From assembly GCF_023195695.1 (NCBI RefSeq), contig NZ_JALPQG010000002.1:124001-188000 (forward strand): DNA of 64,000 nucleotides, given 5' to 3'. Shown one piece after another: positions 8,912-17,365 of the stretch. How positions within the stretch are numbered: position 1 is the first letter of the stretch; each line of letters begins with the position of its first letter. Origin of the DNA: Aliiroseovarius sp. S1339. GTDB taxonomy: Bacteria; Pseudomonadota; Alphaproteobacteria; Rhodobacterales; Rhodobacteraceae. The translations under genes were made by a program, and so were the position numbers. The notes under the pieces were generated by a model that worked only from the letters and a program-made list of their open reading frames with translations, did no database searches and had not been told where the DNA came from.

Positions 8912-9913
8912 ATGCACTTCGAAAGACCGGAAAGTTTCGTCGTCAATCCCGGCTGGCGCATCCTATTTGCCGAGATGGGCCTGCCGGTCGCCGACACATT
9001 GCGCGACGCCGGTTTTTCGCCGACACTCTTCAACACCCTTCCCGCCACGCTCGACGCGGAAAGCTACTTCCGGTTCTGGGAGGCGATGGAGCGTCACAGC
9101 GGCCCGCGCGACGTCCCGCGCGCACTGGCCAGCGCCCTCGAGGTGGAGGTGTTTTCGCCCCCCCTCTATGCGGCGGTTTGTTCCCACAATCTGCGTTAGG
9201 CCGCACGGCGCGTGGCGCGATACAAGGCGCTGACCGGGCCGATCACGATCAACGTGGAAGATGCAAACCGCCTGAAGCTGTCCTGGTCCTGGCCCGTGCA
9301 TCTGCGACCACCCCAACCGCTCTTGATCAGCGAAGTTCTGTTCTGGGTTTACCTCGCCCGACAATGCACGCGCATGGTGGTGCATCTGATCGAGGTGTCC
9401 ATGCCCGTTTTGCCGCAGTGCATGGCCGCCTATCTGGAATACATCGGCGGTCCGATCAGACGGGCGGATGAGGTGTCGATCACATTCGCCGGGCGCGATG
9501 CCGACTTGGCATTTGTCAGCGGCAATGATGCGATCTGGAGCGCTTTTGAACCTGCACTGAAGGAACAGCTGGCAGAGCTGCAGGGCAGCGCTTCCATAAC
9601 CGAGCGTGTGCAGGCCGCGCTCCACCGCGCCATTCCGGCGGATGATGCGAATGCTGTGCATATCGCGGGCACACTGTCGATGAACCCACGAACATTGCAA
9701 CGTCGTCTTCAGCAGGAAGGCACGAGCTTCAAAGCACTTCTCAACGGGACGAGAGCGGAGCTAACTAGAACCTATCTAAAATCAACCGAATTGACGCTAT
9801 CTGAGATTTCGTTCCTGCTTGGATACAAAGAGCCAAGCTCATTCAACCGTGCCTTTCGGGACTGGTTCGATACGACGCCGGAGAAGTTCCGACAAGCGAA
9901 CTTCGTGTCCTAG
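8912..9913 (+). pseudogene. AraC family regulator interrupted by an in-frame amber codon
   Basis: Two open segments, 8912-9199 and 9212-9913, lie in the same frame and together give 333 codons, the usual length of AraC regulators with an N-terminal ligand-binding domain. They are separated only by TAG at 9197-9199. The reading across it, CSHNLR-stop-AARRVARYKALTG, is what one expects of an intact protein if CAG (Gln) had changed to TAG. The C-terminal DNA-binding domain, with two helix-turn-helix units (MNPRTLQRRLQQEG and LSEISFLLGYKEPSSFNRAFRDW), is complete. Either the gene is inactivated, or this is a sequencing error. A downstream start at 9212 would give a 233-residue protein lacking part of the sensor domain. 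It probably once controlled the upstream dehydrogenases. Confidence 0.82.
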
Positions 9914-10316
9914 AAACTTGCTTGGAATTTGAGGCTGATGTTCTCAGGAGTGCCTTAACCAGCCGTTCGATCATGGCGCAGCATTAATAACACAGGGCTC
10001 CTAGTGGTCATTCGACACTATCAAGAGGTGGTAAGAGCGATGATTGGCCGCTGTGGGCCCTTCGTGAAGAATGCTGCAGATTTCACAAAGGAGGCATTAA
10101 CGGCCTTAAAGGGATTGTTCGCCGCTGATTGAACGAAATCGAGGTCTGAGCCCGAAATCCTTGCGTGATGGCCACGAAATAGTTGTTTTCTTCGCCAAAC
10201 GCAGCCTTCCAAAAACAGCGCCGATCATGATCTACATCATTATTTTTCGGCGCGTGTGGATTGATACTTAGGACAGTTGGGTATGTTTTACGCCCGCAAG
10301 AAATGGGGCGGAGAAC
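9914..10316 (+). other. Non-coding stretch and leader of the P-type ATPase
   Basis: About 400 bases without a supported gene. The part near 9990-10140 has the look of degraded intergenic DNA and no frame of useful length. The right-hand part is AT-richer, holds the FNR-like palindrome described separately, and leads into the ATPase with a purine-rich GGGGCGGAG just before its ATG. Confidence 0.5.
10227..10240 (+). promoter_or_regulatory. FNR/CRP-type palindrome upstream of the ATPase gene
   Basis: ATGAT-CTAC-ATCAT is a perfect 5-4-5 dyad. The FNR/FnrL consensus is TTGAT-N4-ATCAA; the site matches 8 of the 10 defined bases, with only the outermost base of each arm different. It ends 76 bases before the ATPase start, a common distance for an activator site. 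Binding by FnrL or a DnrR/NnrR-type regulator is inferred only from the pattern. Confidence 0.4.
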
Positions 10317-12998
10317 ATGGCAGACTACCACACCAGATCGCTTACAGACGTCTTGGAGGAGCTTGACAGCACGCCCGAAGGCCTGACGACAGACGAAGCG
10401 AAAAACCGGCTGGAGCGGTATGGCACCAACGAGCTGAAGGTTTCGAAGGACACGCCCGAAATCGTCAAGTTTCTTCAGCAGTTCAAGAATTTCTTTGCCA
10501 TCCTGCTGATCGCAGGCGGCGCGCTGGCGATGACGGCCGAGAAATTGGACCCGGGCAACGGCAATCTCTATATCGCCATTGCGCTGGTCGGTGTGGTGTT
10601 CCTAAACGCGGCGTTCACCTATTTTCAGGAACATCAAAGCGAACGCATCATGGACAGCTTCAAGAATATGCTGCCCTCGATGATCACCGCCCTGCGCGAC
10701 GGCAACCCGCAAGAGGTGCCCGTCGGCGAGTTGGTGCCCGGTGACGTGATTGTGCTGAACGAAGGTGACAAGGTGCCTGCCGACGGGCGATTGATTGAGG
10801 CCAAAGAGCTGAAGGTCGACAATTCAAGCCTGACCGGTGAAAGCGAACCGCAATTGCTGGACCAAGGCAAATCAGCCAAGGCGATGCTGGAAAGCCCCAA
10901 TATGATCTTCTCTGGCAGCCTTGTGCAAAACGGCGAAGGTAAGGTGTTGCTAGTCGAAACCGGCATGAACACCCAGATTGGTGGCATTGTGGCACTGACC
11001 AAGGCCACAGAGGCGACGGAAACCCCCATCCACCAGGAACTGAAATACTTCATCAAGGTCATCAGCTTCATCGCAATCTTTCTGGGGGTGAGTTTCTTTG
11101 GCGTGTCTGTCGCCATCGGCAACAATGTGATCGGCAGCCTGATCTTCGCGATCGGCATCATTGTGGCGAATGTGCCCGAAGGCTTGCTGCCCACTGTTAC
11201 GCTTAGCCTGACCATGGCCAGCCGCCGCATGGCGCAGAAGAACGCGTTGATCAAGAACCTTGAAAGCGTCGAAACCCTTGGGTCGACCACTGTCATCTGC
11301 ACAGACAAGACGGGCACACTGACGCAAAACCGGCTTGGCGTGAACACGGTTGTCGTCGGCGGGGCCGCCTATGCCGTTGATGACAGGCAGGTGGCGGATG
11401 CCGCTGCCTTTGATCGACTGCTTCGGGTCATGTGTGTCTGCAACAACGCCTATCTGACCGATGATGGTTACGCGGGCGATGCGACCGAAGGTGCGCTGCT
11501 GCTTTACGCGCGCAACTACACCGATCCAGCCGCCCTGCGGCGTGTCGAAGAGATCGCCGAACAGCCCTTTAACTCGACCAGCAAGCGGATGATCACGGTC
11601 ACCGATGATGGGACCGGGCCGCAAGCCTACCTTAAGGGCGCGCCCGAGGTGGTGCTGGCCATGTGCGACAAGGTTGCTCTGAATGGCGAAGAATTTGCGC
11701 TGACCCCGGATCGCCACGGCGACATCGTGGATGCGTATCACAAATTGGCAGGCCGCGGCGAACGCGGGCTGGGCTTTGCCGCGCGTGCTTGCGACCGCGA
11801 CGGGGTGCCCGAGGATGGATACGTGTTTCTGGGCCTGACGGGGATGATCGACCCGCCCCGCCCAGAAGTGCCCATCGCCTTGGAGCGTTGCGTGTCAGCA
11901 GGCATCAGGGTGATCATGCTGACCGGTGATTTCGGCCTGACCGCAAAGACCATCGCCCAACAGATCGGGATGATGGGCCCGCATGGACGCGTGGTACAGG
12001 GCGACGAGCTGTCACAGATGACCGACGCCGAACTGCAGACCGTCTTGCAAGACGAGGCAGAGATTATCTTCGCCCGCATCGCACCGGCCCAAAAATTGCA
12101 GGTCGTTCAGGCCCTACAAGCCAGCGGAGAGATCGTGACAGTCACAGGCGACGGGGTGAACGACGCACCCGCGCTGAAGAACGCCGACATGGGTGTGGCC
12201 ATGGGCGTGATGGGAACCGATGTCGCCAAAGAGGCCAGCGATATGGTGCTGATGGACGACAATTTCGCCACCATCGTTGCGGCCGTAGAAGAAGGCCGCA
12301 CCATTTTCGACAACATCAAGAAGTTTATCGCCTATATCCTGACCTCCAACATCCCCGAGATTCTGCCCTTCATCGCCTTTGTGTTGCTGGATATTCCTTT
12401 GCCGCTGACGGTGATCCTGATCCTCAGCATCGATTTGGGCACGGACATTCTGCCCGCGCTCGGTCTGGGGGCGGAAAAGCCGGAAACCGATGTGATGAAA
12501 CGCAAACCCAGACAACGGGGTGAACGGTTGCTAAGCCGCAACCTGCTGCTGATGAGTTATGGAATTATCGGAATGTTGCAGGCGGCGGCGGGGTTTTTCA
12601 CCTATTTCACCATCCTCTACACCGGGGGGTGGGAATGGGGGCAAGACCTGGCCAGCTCGGACCCATTGTACCGGACGGCAATCACCGGGTTCTTTGCCTC
12701 GATCATCATTTGCCAAGTGGCGGATGTGATCATCTGCCGAACCCGAACGCAAAGCCTGCTGACCGTCGGGCTGCTGTCCAACAAGCTGGTCTTGGTGGGG
12801 ATCGCATTTGAACTGCTGCTGCTGGCCTGCATCAGCTATATCCCGGCCTTCAACACGTTTTTCGGCACCGCACCGCTTGAGGCCTGGCACCTGATGCTGT
12901 CCGTGCCGTTTGCCCTGCTAATACTGTTGGGGGACGAACTGCGCCGCGTCTTTGTGCGACGCGGAAACCCCTTCGTGCTGCGCTTTTTGACGTGGTGA
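10317..12998 (+). CDS. P-type cation ATPase, P2-type resembling the Na+/K+-ATPase (P2C) group
   Basis: An 893-residue inner-membrane cation pump. Seen: an N-terminal cation-ATPase domain, actuator motif TGES (173-176), phosphorylation motif DKTGTLT with Asp330, MLTGD and GDGVNDAP hinge motifs, and about ten membrane segments. The M4 motif VANVPEGLLPTVTLSL, the M5 stretch TSNIPEILPF and the M6 stretch IDLGTDILPALGLGAEK, followed by ETDVMKRKPR, match the pattern of animal Na+/K+- and H+/K+-ATPases more closely than that of SERCA-type Ca2+ pumps or metal pumps. It is shorter than animal alpha subunits and no beta-subunit gene is nearby. Start ATG 10317 follows GGGGCGGAG. Transported ion unknown; Na+, K+, H+ or Ca2+ are all possible. 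Confidence 0.9.
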   Translation: MADYHTRSLTDVLEELDSTPEGLTTDEAKNRLERYGTNELKVSKDTPEIVKFLQQFKNFFAILLIAGGALAMTAEKLDPGNGNLYIAIALVGVVFLNAAFTYFQEHQSERIMDSFKNMLPSMITALRDGNPQEVPVGELVPGDVIVLNEGDKVPADGRLIEAKELKVDNSSLTGESEPQLLDQGKSAKAMLESPNMIFSGSLVQNGEGKVLLVETGMNTQIGGIVALTKATEATETPIHQELKYFIKVISFIAIFLGVSFFGVSVAIGNNVIGSLIFAIGIIVANVPEGLLPTVTLSLTMASRRMAQKNALIKNLESVETLGSTTVICTDKTGTLTQNRLGVNTVVVGGAAYAVDDRQVADAAAFDRLLRVMCVCNNAYLTDDGYAGDATEGALLLYARNYTDPAALRRVEEIAEQPFNSTSKRMITVTDDGTGPQAYLKGAPEVVLAMCDKVALNGEEFALTPDRHGDIVDAYHKLAGRGERGLGFAARACDRDGVPEDGYVFLGLTGMIDPPRPEVPIALERCVSAGIRVIMLTGDFGLTAKTIAQQIGMMGPHGRVVQGDELSQMTDAELQTVLQDEAEIIFARIAPAQKLQVVQALQASGEIVTVTGDGVNDAPALKNADMGVAMGVMGTDVAKEASDMVLMDDNFATIVAAVEEGRTIFDNIKKFIAYILTSNIPEILPFIAFVLLDIPLPLTVILILSIDLGTDILPALGLGAEKPETDVMKRKPRQRGERLLSRNLLLMSYGIIGMLQAAAGFFTYFTILYTGGWEWGQDLASSDPLYRTAITGFFASIIICQVADVIICRTRTQSLLTVGLLSNKLVLVGIAFELLLLACISYIPAFNTFFGTAPLEAWHLMLSVPFALLILLGDELRRVFVRRGNPFVLRFLTW

Positions 12999-13045
12999 GG
13001 AGATTGTCACGCTTAGAATGTAGTTTACTGTCAGTATCCTGTCGC

Positions 13046-13276
13046 TCAACTTCGATGAAATGCCTTTCCCGCTCCACTTCTCTTGGCAACTCGATAAGTG
13101 ATCGCCGCGATTTGGGCGAGTGGGATGTCGTTGGGATCAACCCGCGTTGGCGAGTCTGGTGCTAGGCGCATCGTGCGGAAGAATTCCTTCGGACGCTCTT
13201 CAACCCGGTGAAGCGATGGGACGTCATCGACGAAGTTGAGAGATCTGAACGGGATCATCATGGTGGAACGGGTCAT
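13046..13276 (-). CDS. Small hypothetical protein, 76 residues
   Basis: The frame starts at ATG 13276 with AAAGGA about seven bases upstream, and its codon third positions are as GC-rich as those of the neighbours. The product (MTRSTMMIPFRSLNF... to ...GAGKAFHRS) has no membrane segment, signal peptide or motif that I recognise. The C-terminal half is regular and slightly basic. It points towards the ATPase gene, with which it is convergent. The evidence for translation is the ribosome-binding site and codon use only. Confidence 0.4.
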   Translation of the reverse strand: MTRSTMMIPFRSLNFVDDVPSLHRVEERPKEFFRTMRLAPDSPTRVDPNDIPLAQIAAITYRVAKRSGAGKAFHRS

Positions 13277-13475
13277 GTGAGAATCCTTTCATGGCGCGGC
13301 GATCTTGCCGAGCGATGCACCCAGACCGCAGGGGGTTGGGTTAATAATATGAAAGGTTCCGGAACCTGTGGAACTTTTGAGGAACAACGATTCCCGCCAG
13401 ATCAAGGCGGCGCGTCAAAGTGCGACAGAATATCAGCGAGTTTGCATGTTCAAACTGGACATTTACCTAAGTCAT

Positions 13476-13515
13476 TGAAAATAAAAGAAACCACTGACAG
13501 CCGAGCCGCCAGTGG
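13476..13515 (-). terminator. Rho-independent terminator of nrdJ
   Basis: On the minus strand, arms CCACTG and CAGTGG enclose further pairs (G.U, C-G, G.U, G-C, C-G) round a three-base loop, giving an 11-pair stem at 13491-13515. It is followed by TTTCTTTTATTTT. It lies about 90 bases beyond the nrdJ stop. Confidence 0.75.
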
Positions 13516-13601
13516 TCATTTGATCTGTGTCGAGAGGTCAAAAAACACCCCTGAGTGGCCATGTTATGCTTGGTTAAACAAACAGTGACGCTGGCCCTGG
13601 C

Positions 13602-15857
13602 CTAGCCGCATTTCGAATGCCCACAAGACGCACAGGTCATGCAGCCTTCGATCATCCGCATGTCATATTGCCCGCAGCTCGGGCAGGCAGGGCCGCGCGG
13701 GGCGTTGCCAAGGTTGACGACCTCGGCGTGGGGGTCCGTTTTCAAGCCCATCCCCTCGCCTTCGATGAACCCTGTCAGAACCATATGACGTTCGATCACG
13801 CCGCCGATGGCTGCGAGGATTGAGGGGATGTATTTCCCTTCCATCCAAGCGCCGCCGCGCGGGTCAAATACAGCTTTCAGCTCTTCAACCACAAAGCTCA
13901 CATCGCCGCCGCGCCGGAACACGGCCGAGATCATGCGCGTCAACGCAACCGTCCAGGCGAAATGCTCCATGTTCTTCGAGTTGATGAACACCTCGAACGG
14001 GCGGCGATGGCCGTTCAGAACCAGATCGTTCACGGTGATATAGATCGCGTGCTCGCTGTCGGGCCATTTGACCTTGTAGGTGTGGCCTTCCAGAGATTGC
14101 GGGCGGTCGAGCGGCTCGGAGATATAGACGACATCCGCACCGGTGTCGGCCTCGGGGGCCTTTTCGCTGACCTCGGACACTGACAGGACGGACCCCGTGA
14201 CCTCGTTCGGTCGATAGGTCGTGCAACCTTTGCAGCCGCTGTCCCATGCTTCCATATAGACCGTTTTGAACGCCTCAAAACTGATATCTTCCGGGCAGTT
14301 GATCGTTTTCGAGATCGAGCTGTCGATCCATTTCTGCGCGGCGGCCTGCATTTTCACATGCGCCAAAGGCTCCAGCGTCTGGGCATTCACGAAGTAATCC
14401 GGCAGCTCCTTATCGCCAAACTTGTCGCGCCACATTTGAACGGCGTAGTCCACGACCTCTTCTTCCGTCCGCGAGCCATCTTTTTGCAGCACTTTGCGGG
14501 TGTAGGCATAGGCAAAGACCGGCTCGATCCCCGACGACACGTTGCCTGCATACAGGCTGATCGTGCCGGTGGGCGCGATCGAGGTTAGCAGCGCGTTGCG
14601 GATACCGTGTTTGCGGATGGCGTCGCGCACGTCGTCATCCATATGGGTCAGCGAGCCGGACGCCAGATATTTGTCTGCGTCAAACAGCGGGAACGGCCCT
14701 TTTTCTTTCGCCAACTCCACTGACGCCAGATAAGACGCACGCGCGATCTGTTTCATCCACGCTTCCGTTTGGGCGGCGGCTTCGTCCGAGCCATAGCGCA
14801 GCCCCATCATCAGAAGCGCGTCGGCAAGGCCAGTGACGCCAAGGCCGATCCGGCGTTTGGCTTGGGCCTCTTGCCGCTGTGCTTCCAGCGGGAAGCGGCT
14901 GGCATCGACCACGTTGTCCATCATGCGCACGGCGGTCGCGACCAGTTCAGTCAGGGCGTCGCCGTCCAAGTGGGCAGCTTCCTCGAACGGGTCCGCAACC
15001 AGACGCGCAAGGTTGATCGAGCCAAGAAGGCAAGCGCCATAAGGCGGCAGAGGCTGTTCGCCGCAGGGGTTGGTCGCAGCAATCGTCTCGCAATAGGCCA
15101 GATTGTTCATCTGGTTGATGCGGTCGATGAAGATCACACCGGGTTCGGCATAATCGTAAGTCGCCTTCATGATCTTGTTCCAAAGATCGCGCGCTTCAAC
15201 CGTGTGGTATATGGTGTCGTCGAATTTCAGATCCCAGCTGGCGTCGTCTTTGACTGCCTGCATGAAGTCATCCGTGACCAGCACCGACATATTGAACATA
15301 CGCAGGCGTGCGGCATCGGATTTGGCGGTGATGAAGTCTTCAATGTCTGGGTGATCACACCGCATCGTGGCCATCATCGCGCCGCGACGCGAGCCTGCCG
15401 ACATGATCGTGCGGCACATGGCGTCCCACACATCCATGAACGACAGCGGGCCAGAGGCGTCTGCCGCCACGCCCTTCACATCCGCGCCACGTGGGCGGAT
15501 GGTCGAGAAGTCATAGCCGATCCCCCCGCCCTGCTGCATGGTCAGCGCGGCCTCTTTCAGCATATCGAAAATGCCGCCCATGCTGTCGGGGATCGTGCCC
15601 ATGACAAAGCAGTTGAACAGCGTCACAGACCGGCCAGTGCCTGCCCCCGCGGTGATCCGGCCAGCGGGCAGGAACTTGAAATCTTCAAGCGCATCATAGA
15701 AGGCATCTTCTTGCGCGGGCTCTGCTTCGGACAGGGCGCGGGCAATGCGGCGCCATGTGTCTTCCACCGTTTTATCGTCCGGCGTCCCCTTCGCCGTTTT
15801 CAAGCGGTATTTCATATCCCAGATTTGTTCGGCGATGGGGGCAGCAAAGCGGCTCAT
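13602..15857 (-). CDS. nrdJ: Adenosylcobalamin-dependent ribonucleoside-diphosphate reductase, class II
   Basis: Makes deoxyribonucleotides using adenosylcobalamin as radical source, so it works with or without oxygen. The 751-residue protein shows the NCFVMGTIPDSMGGIF and TMQQGGGIGYDF stretches of class II enzymes, the active-site loop NPCGEQPLPPYGACLLGSIN with the radical Cys and its Glu, and a C-terminal Cys-rich tail (CPSC...CMTCASCGHSKCG) that could bind zinc or deliver reducing equivalents. No separate small subunit gene is present, as expected for class II. It is a monocistronic minus-strand gene with its own terminator, divergent from the DUF1489 gene. No cobalamin riboswitch is visible in the 127 bases upstream. 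Confidence 0.95.
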   Translation of the reverse strand: MSRFAAPIAEQIWDMKYRLKTAKGTPDDKTVEDTWRRIARALSEAEPAQEDAFYDALEDFKFLPAGRITAGAGTGRSVTLFNCFVMGTIPDSMGGIFDMLKEAALTMQQGGGIGYDFSTIRPRGADVKGVAADASGPLSFMDVWDAMCRTIMSAGSRRGAMMATMRCDHPDIEDFITAKSDAARLRMFNMSVLVTDDFMQAVKDDASWDLKFDDTIYHTVEARDLWNKIMKATYDYAEPGVIFIDRINQMNNLAYCETIAATNPCGEQPLPPYGACLLGSINLARLVADPFEEAAHLDGDALTELVATAVRMMDNVVDASRFPLEAQRQEAQAKRRIGLGVTGLADALLMMGLRYGSDEAAAQTEAWMKQIARASYLASVELAKEKGPFPLFDADKYLASGSLTHMDDDVRDAIRKHGIRNALLTSIAPTGTISLYAGNVSSGIEPVFAYAYTRKVLQKDGSRTEEEVVDYAVQMWRDKFGDKELPDYFVNAQTLEPLAHVKMQAAAQKWIDSSISKTINCPEDISFEAFKTVYMEAWDSGCKGCTTYRPNEVTGSVLSVSEVSEKAPEADTGADVVYISEPLDRPQSLEGHTYKVKWPDSEHAIYITVNDLVLNGHRRPFEVFINSKNMEHFAWTVALTRMISAVFRRGGDVSFVVEELKAVFDPRGGAWMEGKYIPSILAAIGGVIERHMVLTGFIEGEGMGLKTDPHAEVVNLGNAPRGPACPSCGQYDMRMIEGCMTCASCGHSKCG

Positions 15858-15962
15858 GCAGACGATTCCTATGCGTGTTGGAAGGCTTTTCAGAATAGGG
15901 CAATTGGTCGGGCAAGGTCAATTGCCAACCAACCGGAATTTAACTAAAGTAGTGGCTCGATC

Positions 15963-15973
15963 ACACAATATAT
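15963..15973 (+). promoter_or_regulatory. Possible NrdR-box half site
   Basis: ACACAATATAT matches the left part of the NrdR box (ACACAATATATTGTGT type). The right half does not follow, and no second box is seen one to three helical turns away. It lies about 106 bases upstream of nrdJ and 12 bases before the DUF1489 start. Weak evidence. Confidence 0.2.
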
Positions 15974-15984
15974 GGGGCGCCGCA

Positions 15985-16422
15985 TTGGCCGACACCATAA
16001 ATCTTGTAAAACTCTGCGTCGGCACCGAGCGAGTCGAAGACCTTGAGACGTGGCAGGCAGCACGGATGGCGACAAGCAGTCAGGCCAATCCGCGCCATGT
16101 CACGCGGATGTGGCCCAAGCGTGAGGAAATGCTGCTGGCCGGTGGATCGCTATACTGGGTTTTCAAAGGGCTTGTCCTTGCCCGACAGCGCATTGTGCGG
16201 CTGGAAGAGGTGATCGGCGACGACGGAATTCGCCGCTGTGGCATCGTGCTTGACCCGAAAATTGTGCGCACCGAAAGCCAGCCGCGCCGGGCCTTTCAGG
16301 GCTGGCGCTATCTGAACCCACAAGATGCACCGCGCGATCTGTCGACCGAAAGCACACACAGAGACGACACGCCCTTACCCAACGAACTGGCTGCGGCGCT
16401 GGCCGATATCGGCATCCGCTGA
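15985..16422 (+). CDS. DUF1489 family protein
   Basis: A 145-residue protein of unknown function belonging to the DUF1489 family common in Alphaproteobacteria. The recognisable body runs from ADTINLVKLCVG through HVTRMWPKR and a tail RRAFQGWRYL. The start is taken as TTG 15985, because the family begins with this ADTINLVKL segment; a GTG at 15952 would add eleven residues that look unconserved. It has no membrane segment. It is divergent from nrdJ and followed, after 79 bases, by the aminotransferase gene. Nothing here reveals its role. Confidence 0.8.
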   Translation: MADTINLVKLCVGTERVEDLETWQAARMATSSQANPRHVTRMWPKREEMLLAGGSLYWVFKGLVLARQRIVRLEEVIGDDGIRRCGIVLDPKIVRTESQPRRAFQGWRYLNPQDAPRDLSTESTHRDDTPLPNELAAALADIGIR

Positions 16423-16501
16423 CCGCCCAGCACGCCGCGCGATGGGTCTGGACACCGGTCTTTCGCCTGATACTGTCAGCCTCATATTCAAGGAGGCCCC
16501 G

Positions 16502-17365
16502 ATGGCGACCGGCACCAACATCCGCACCTATTTCAACGGCACATGGCACGAGGGCGACATGCCGGTGATGAACGCTGCCGATCATGGATCGTGGCTCGGA
16601 ACCACAGTCTTTGATGGTGCACGATATTTCGAGGGCATTCATCCGGATCTTGAACCCCATTGCGCGCGCGTGAACCGGTCGGCGGAAGCTCTGATGATCA
16701 CGCCAACGGTCGAAACCTCCACCATGGTCGATATCGTGAAAGAGGGTTTGGCCGCCTATCCGAAAGGCGCGGCGGTCTATATCCGTCCAATGTATTGGGC
16801 GCTGGAAGGCGGCGACCTTGGGGTCGTGCCCAAGGCGGGCGCAACTGGGTTTTGCGTGTCGCTGGAAGAAATACCGATGGCGCCGCCGACGACCACGACA
16901 ACTTTGACCACCACTCGCTTTCGCCGCCCGGTGATCGAGGATGCGGTGGTCAATGCGAAAGCCGGATGCCTGTATCCTAACAATGCCCGCATGTTGGCCG
17001 AAGCCCGCGCCAAGGGCTATGGCAACGCGCTGGTCGCCGATGCGCTTGGCAACGTGGCTGAAACCGCCTCGGCCAATATTTTCATGGTGCGTGATGGGGA
17101 AGTCTTCACCCCGATCCCGAACGGCTGCTTTCTGGCAGGCATCACCCGCGCGCGCCACATGGCCAACATGCGCGCCGACGGGATCAAGGTGCATGAAGCC
17201 GTTCTGACCTTCGACGACTTCCGCAAAGCGGACGAGGTATTCATGTCTGGCAACATGATGAAGGTCACGCCGGTCAGCGAATTCGATGGCACGATGTACA
17301 ACTCCGGCCCGATAACGCGCCGGGTGCGCGAACTGTATTGGGACTGGGCCCATTCCAATGGCTGA
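16502..17365 (+). CDS. Class IV (branched-chain-type) aminotransferase
   Basis: PLP enzyme of 287 residues of fold-type IV. AAGGAGG ends five bases before ATG 16502, which fixes the start; an upstream in-frame extension overlaps the DUF1489 gene and is unlikely. The Lys in VVNAKAGCLYPNNARM is the likely Schiff-base residue, followed by the usual ARAKGYGNALVAD and NVAETASANIFMV segments that bind the phosphate and carboxylate. Such proteins are usually annotated as branched-chain amino acid aminotransferases, but D-amino-acid transaminase and aminodeoxychorismate lyase share the fold, so specificity is open. Its end overlaps the next gene by eight bases. Confidence 0.88.
   Translation: MATGTNIRTYFNGTWHEGDMPVMNAADHGSWLGTTVFDGARYFEGIHPDLEPHCARVNRSAEALMITPTVETSTMVDIVKEGLAAYPKGAAVYIRPMYWALEGGDLGVVPKAGATGFCVSLEEIPMAPPTTTTTLTTTRFRRPVIEDAVVNAKAGCLYPNNARMLAEARAKGYGNALVADALGNVAETASANIFMVRDGEVFTPIPNGCFLAGITRARHMANMRADGIKVHEAVLTFDDFRKADEVFMSGNMMKVTPVSEFDGTMYNSGPITRRVRELYWDWAHSNG

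Larger units (their letters stand above)
12999..13601. other. Spacer between ATPase and nrdJ
   Basis: Apart from one short minus-strand frame (13046-13276) and the nrdJ terminator, described separately, I see no gene here. A short dyad GGTTCC/GGAACC lies at about 13350-13361, in front of the small frame, within AT-rich sequence. Open frames on the plus strand (for example 13208-13588) lack ribosome-binding sites and recognisable content. Confidence 0.45.

Noticed and set aside
13340-13420. GGAAC-type sigma (EcfG) promoter in front of the small 76-residue frame
   Set aside because: GGAAC occurs, but no GTT-type -10 element is found at 16-17 bases.
13208-13588. 126-residue plus-strand frame before nrdJ
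   Set aside because: It runs through the small minus-strand gene and the nrdJ terminator and has no ribosome-binding site.
15858-15984. Cobalamin riboswitch upstream of nrdJ
   Set aside because: No B12-box-like element or the required multi-helix pairing could be recognised.
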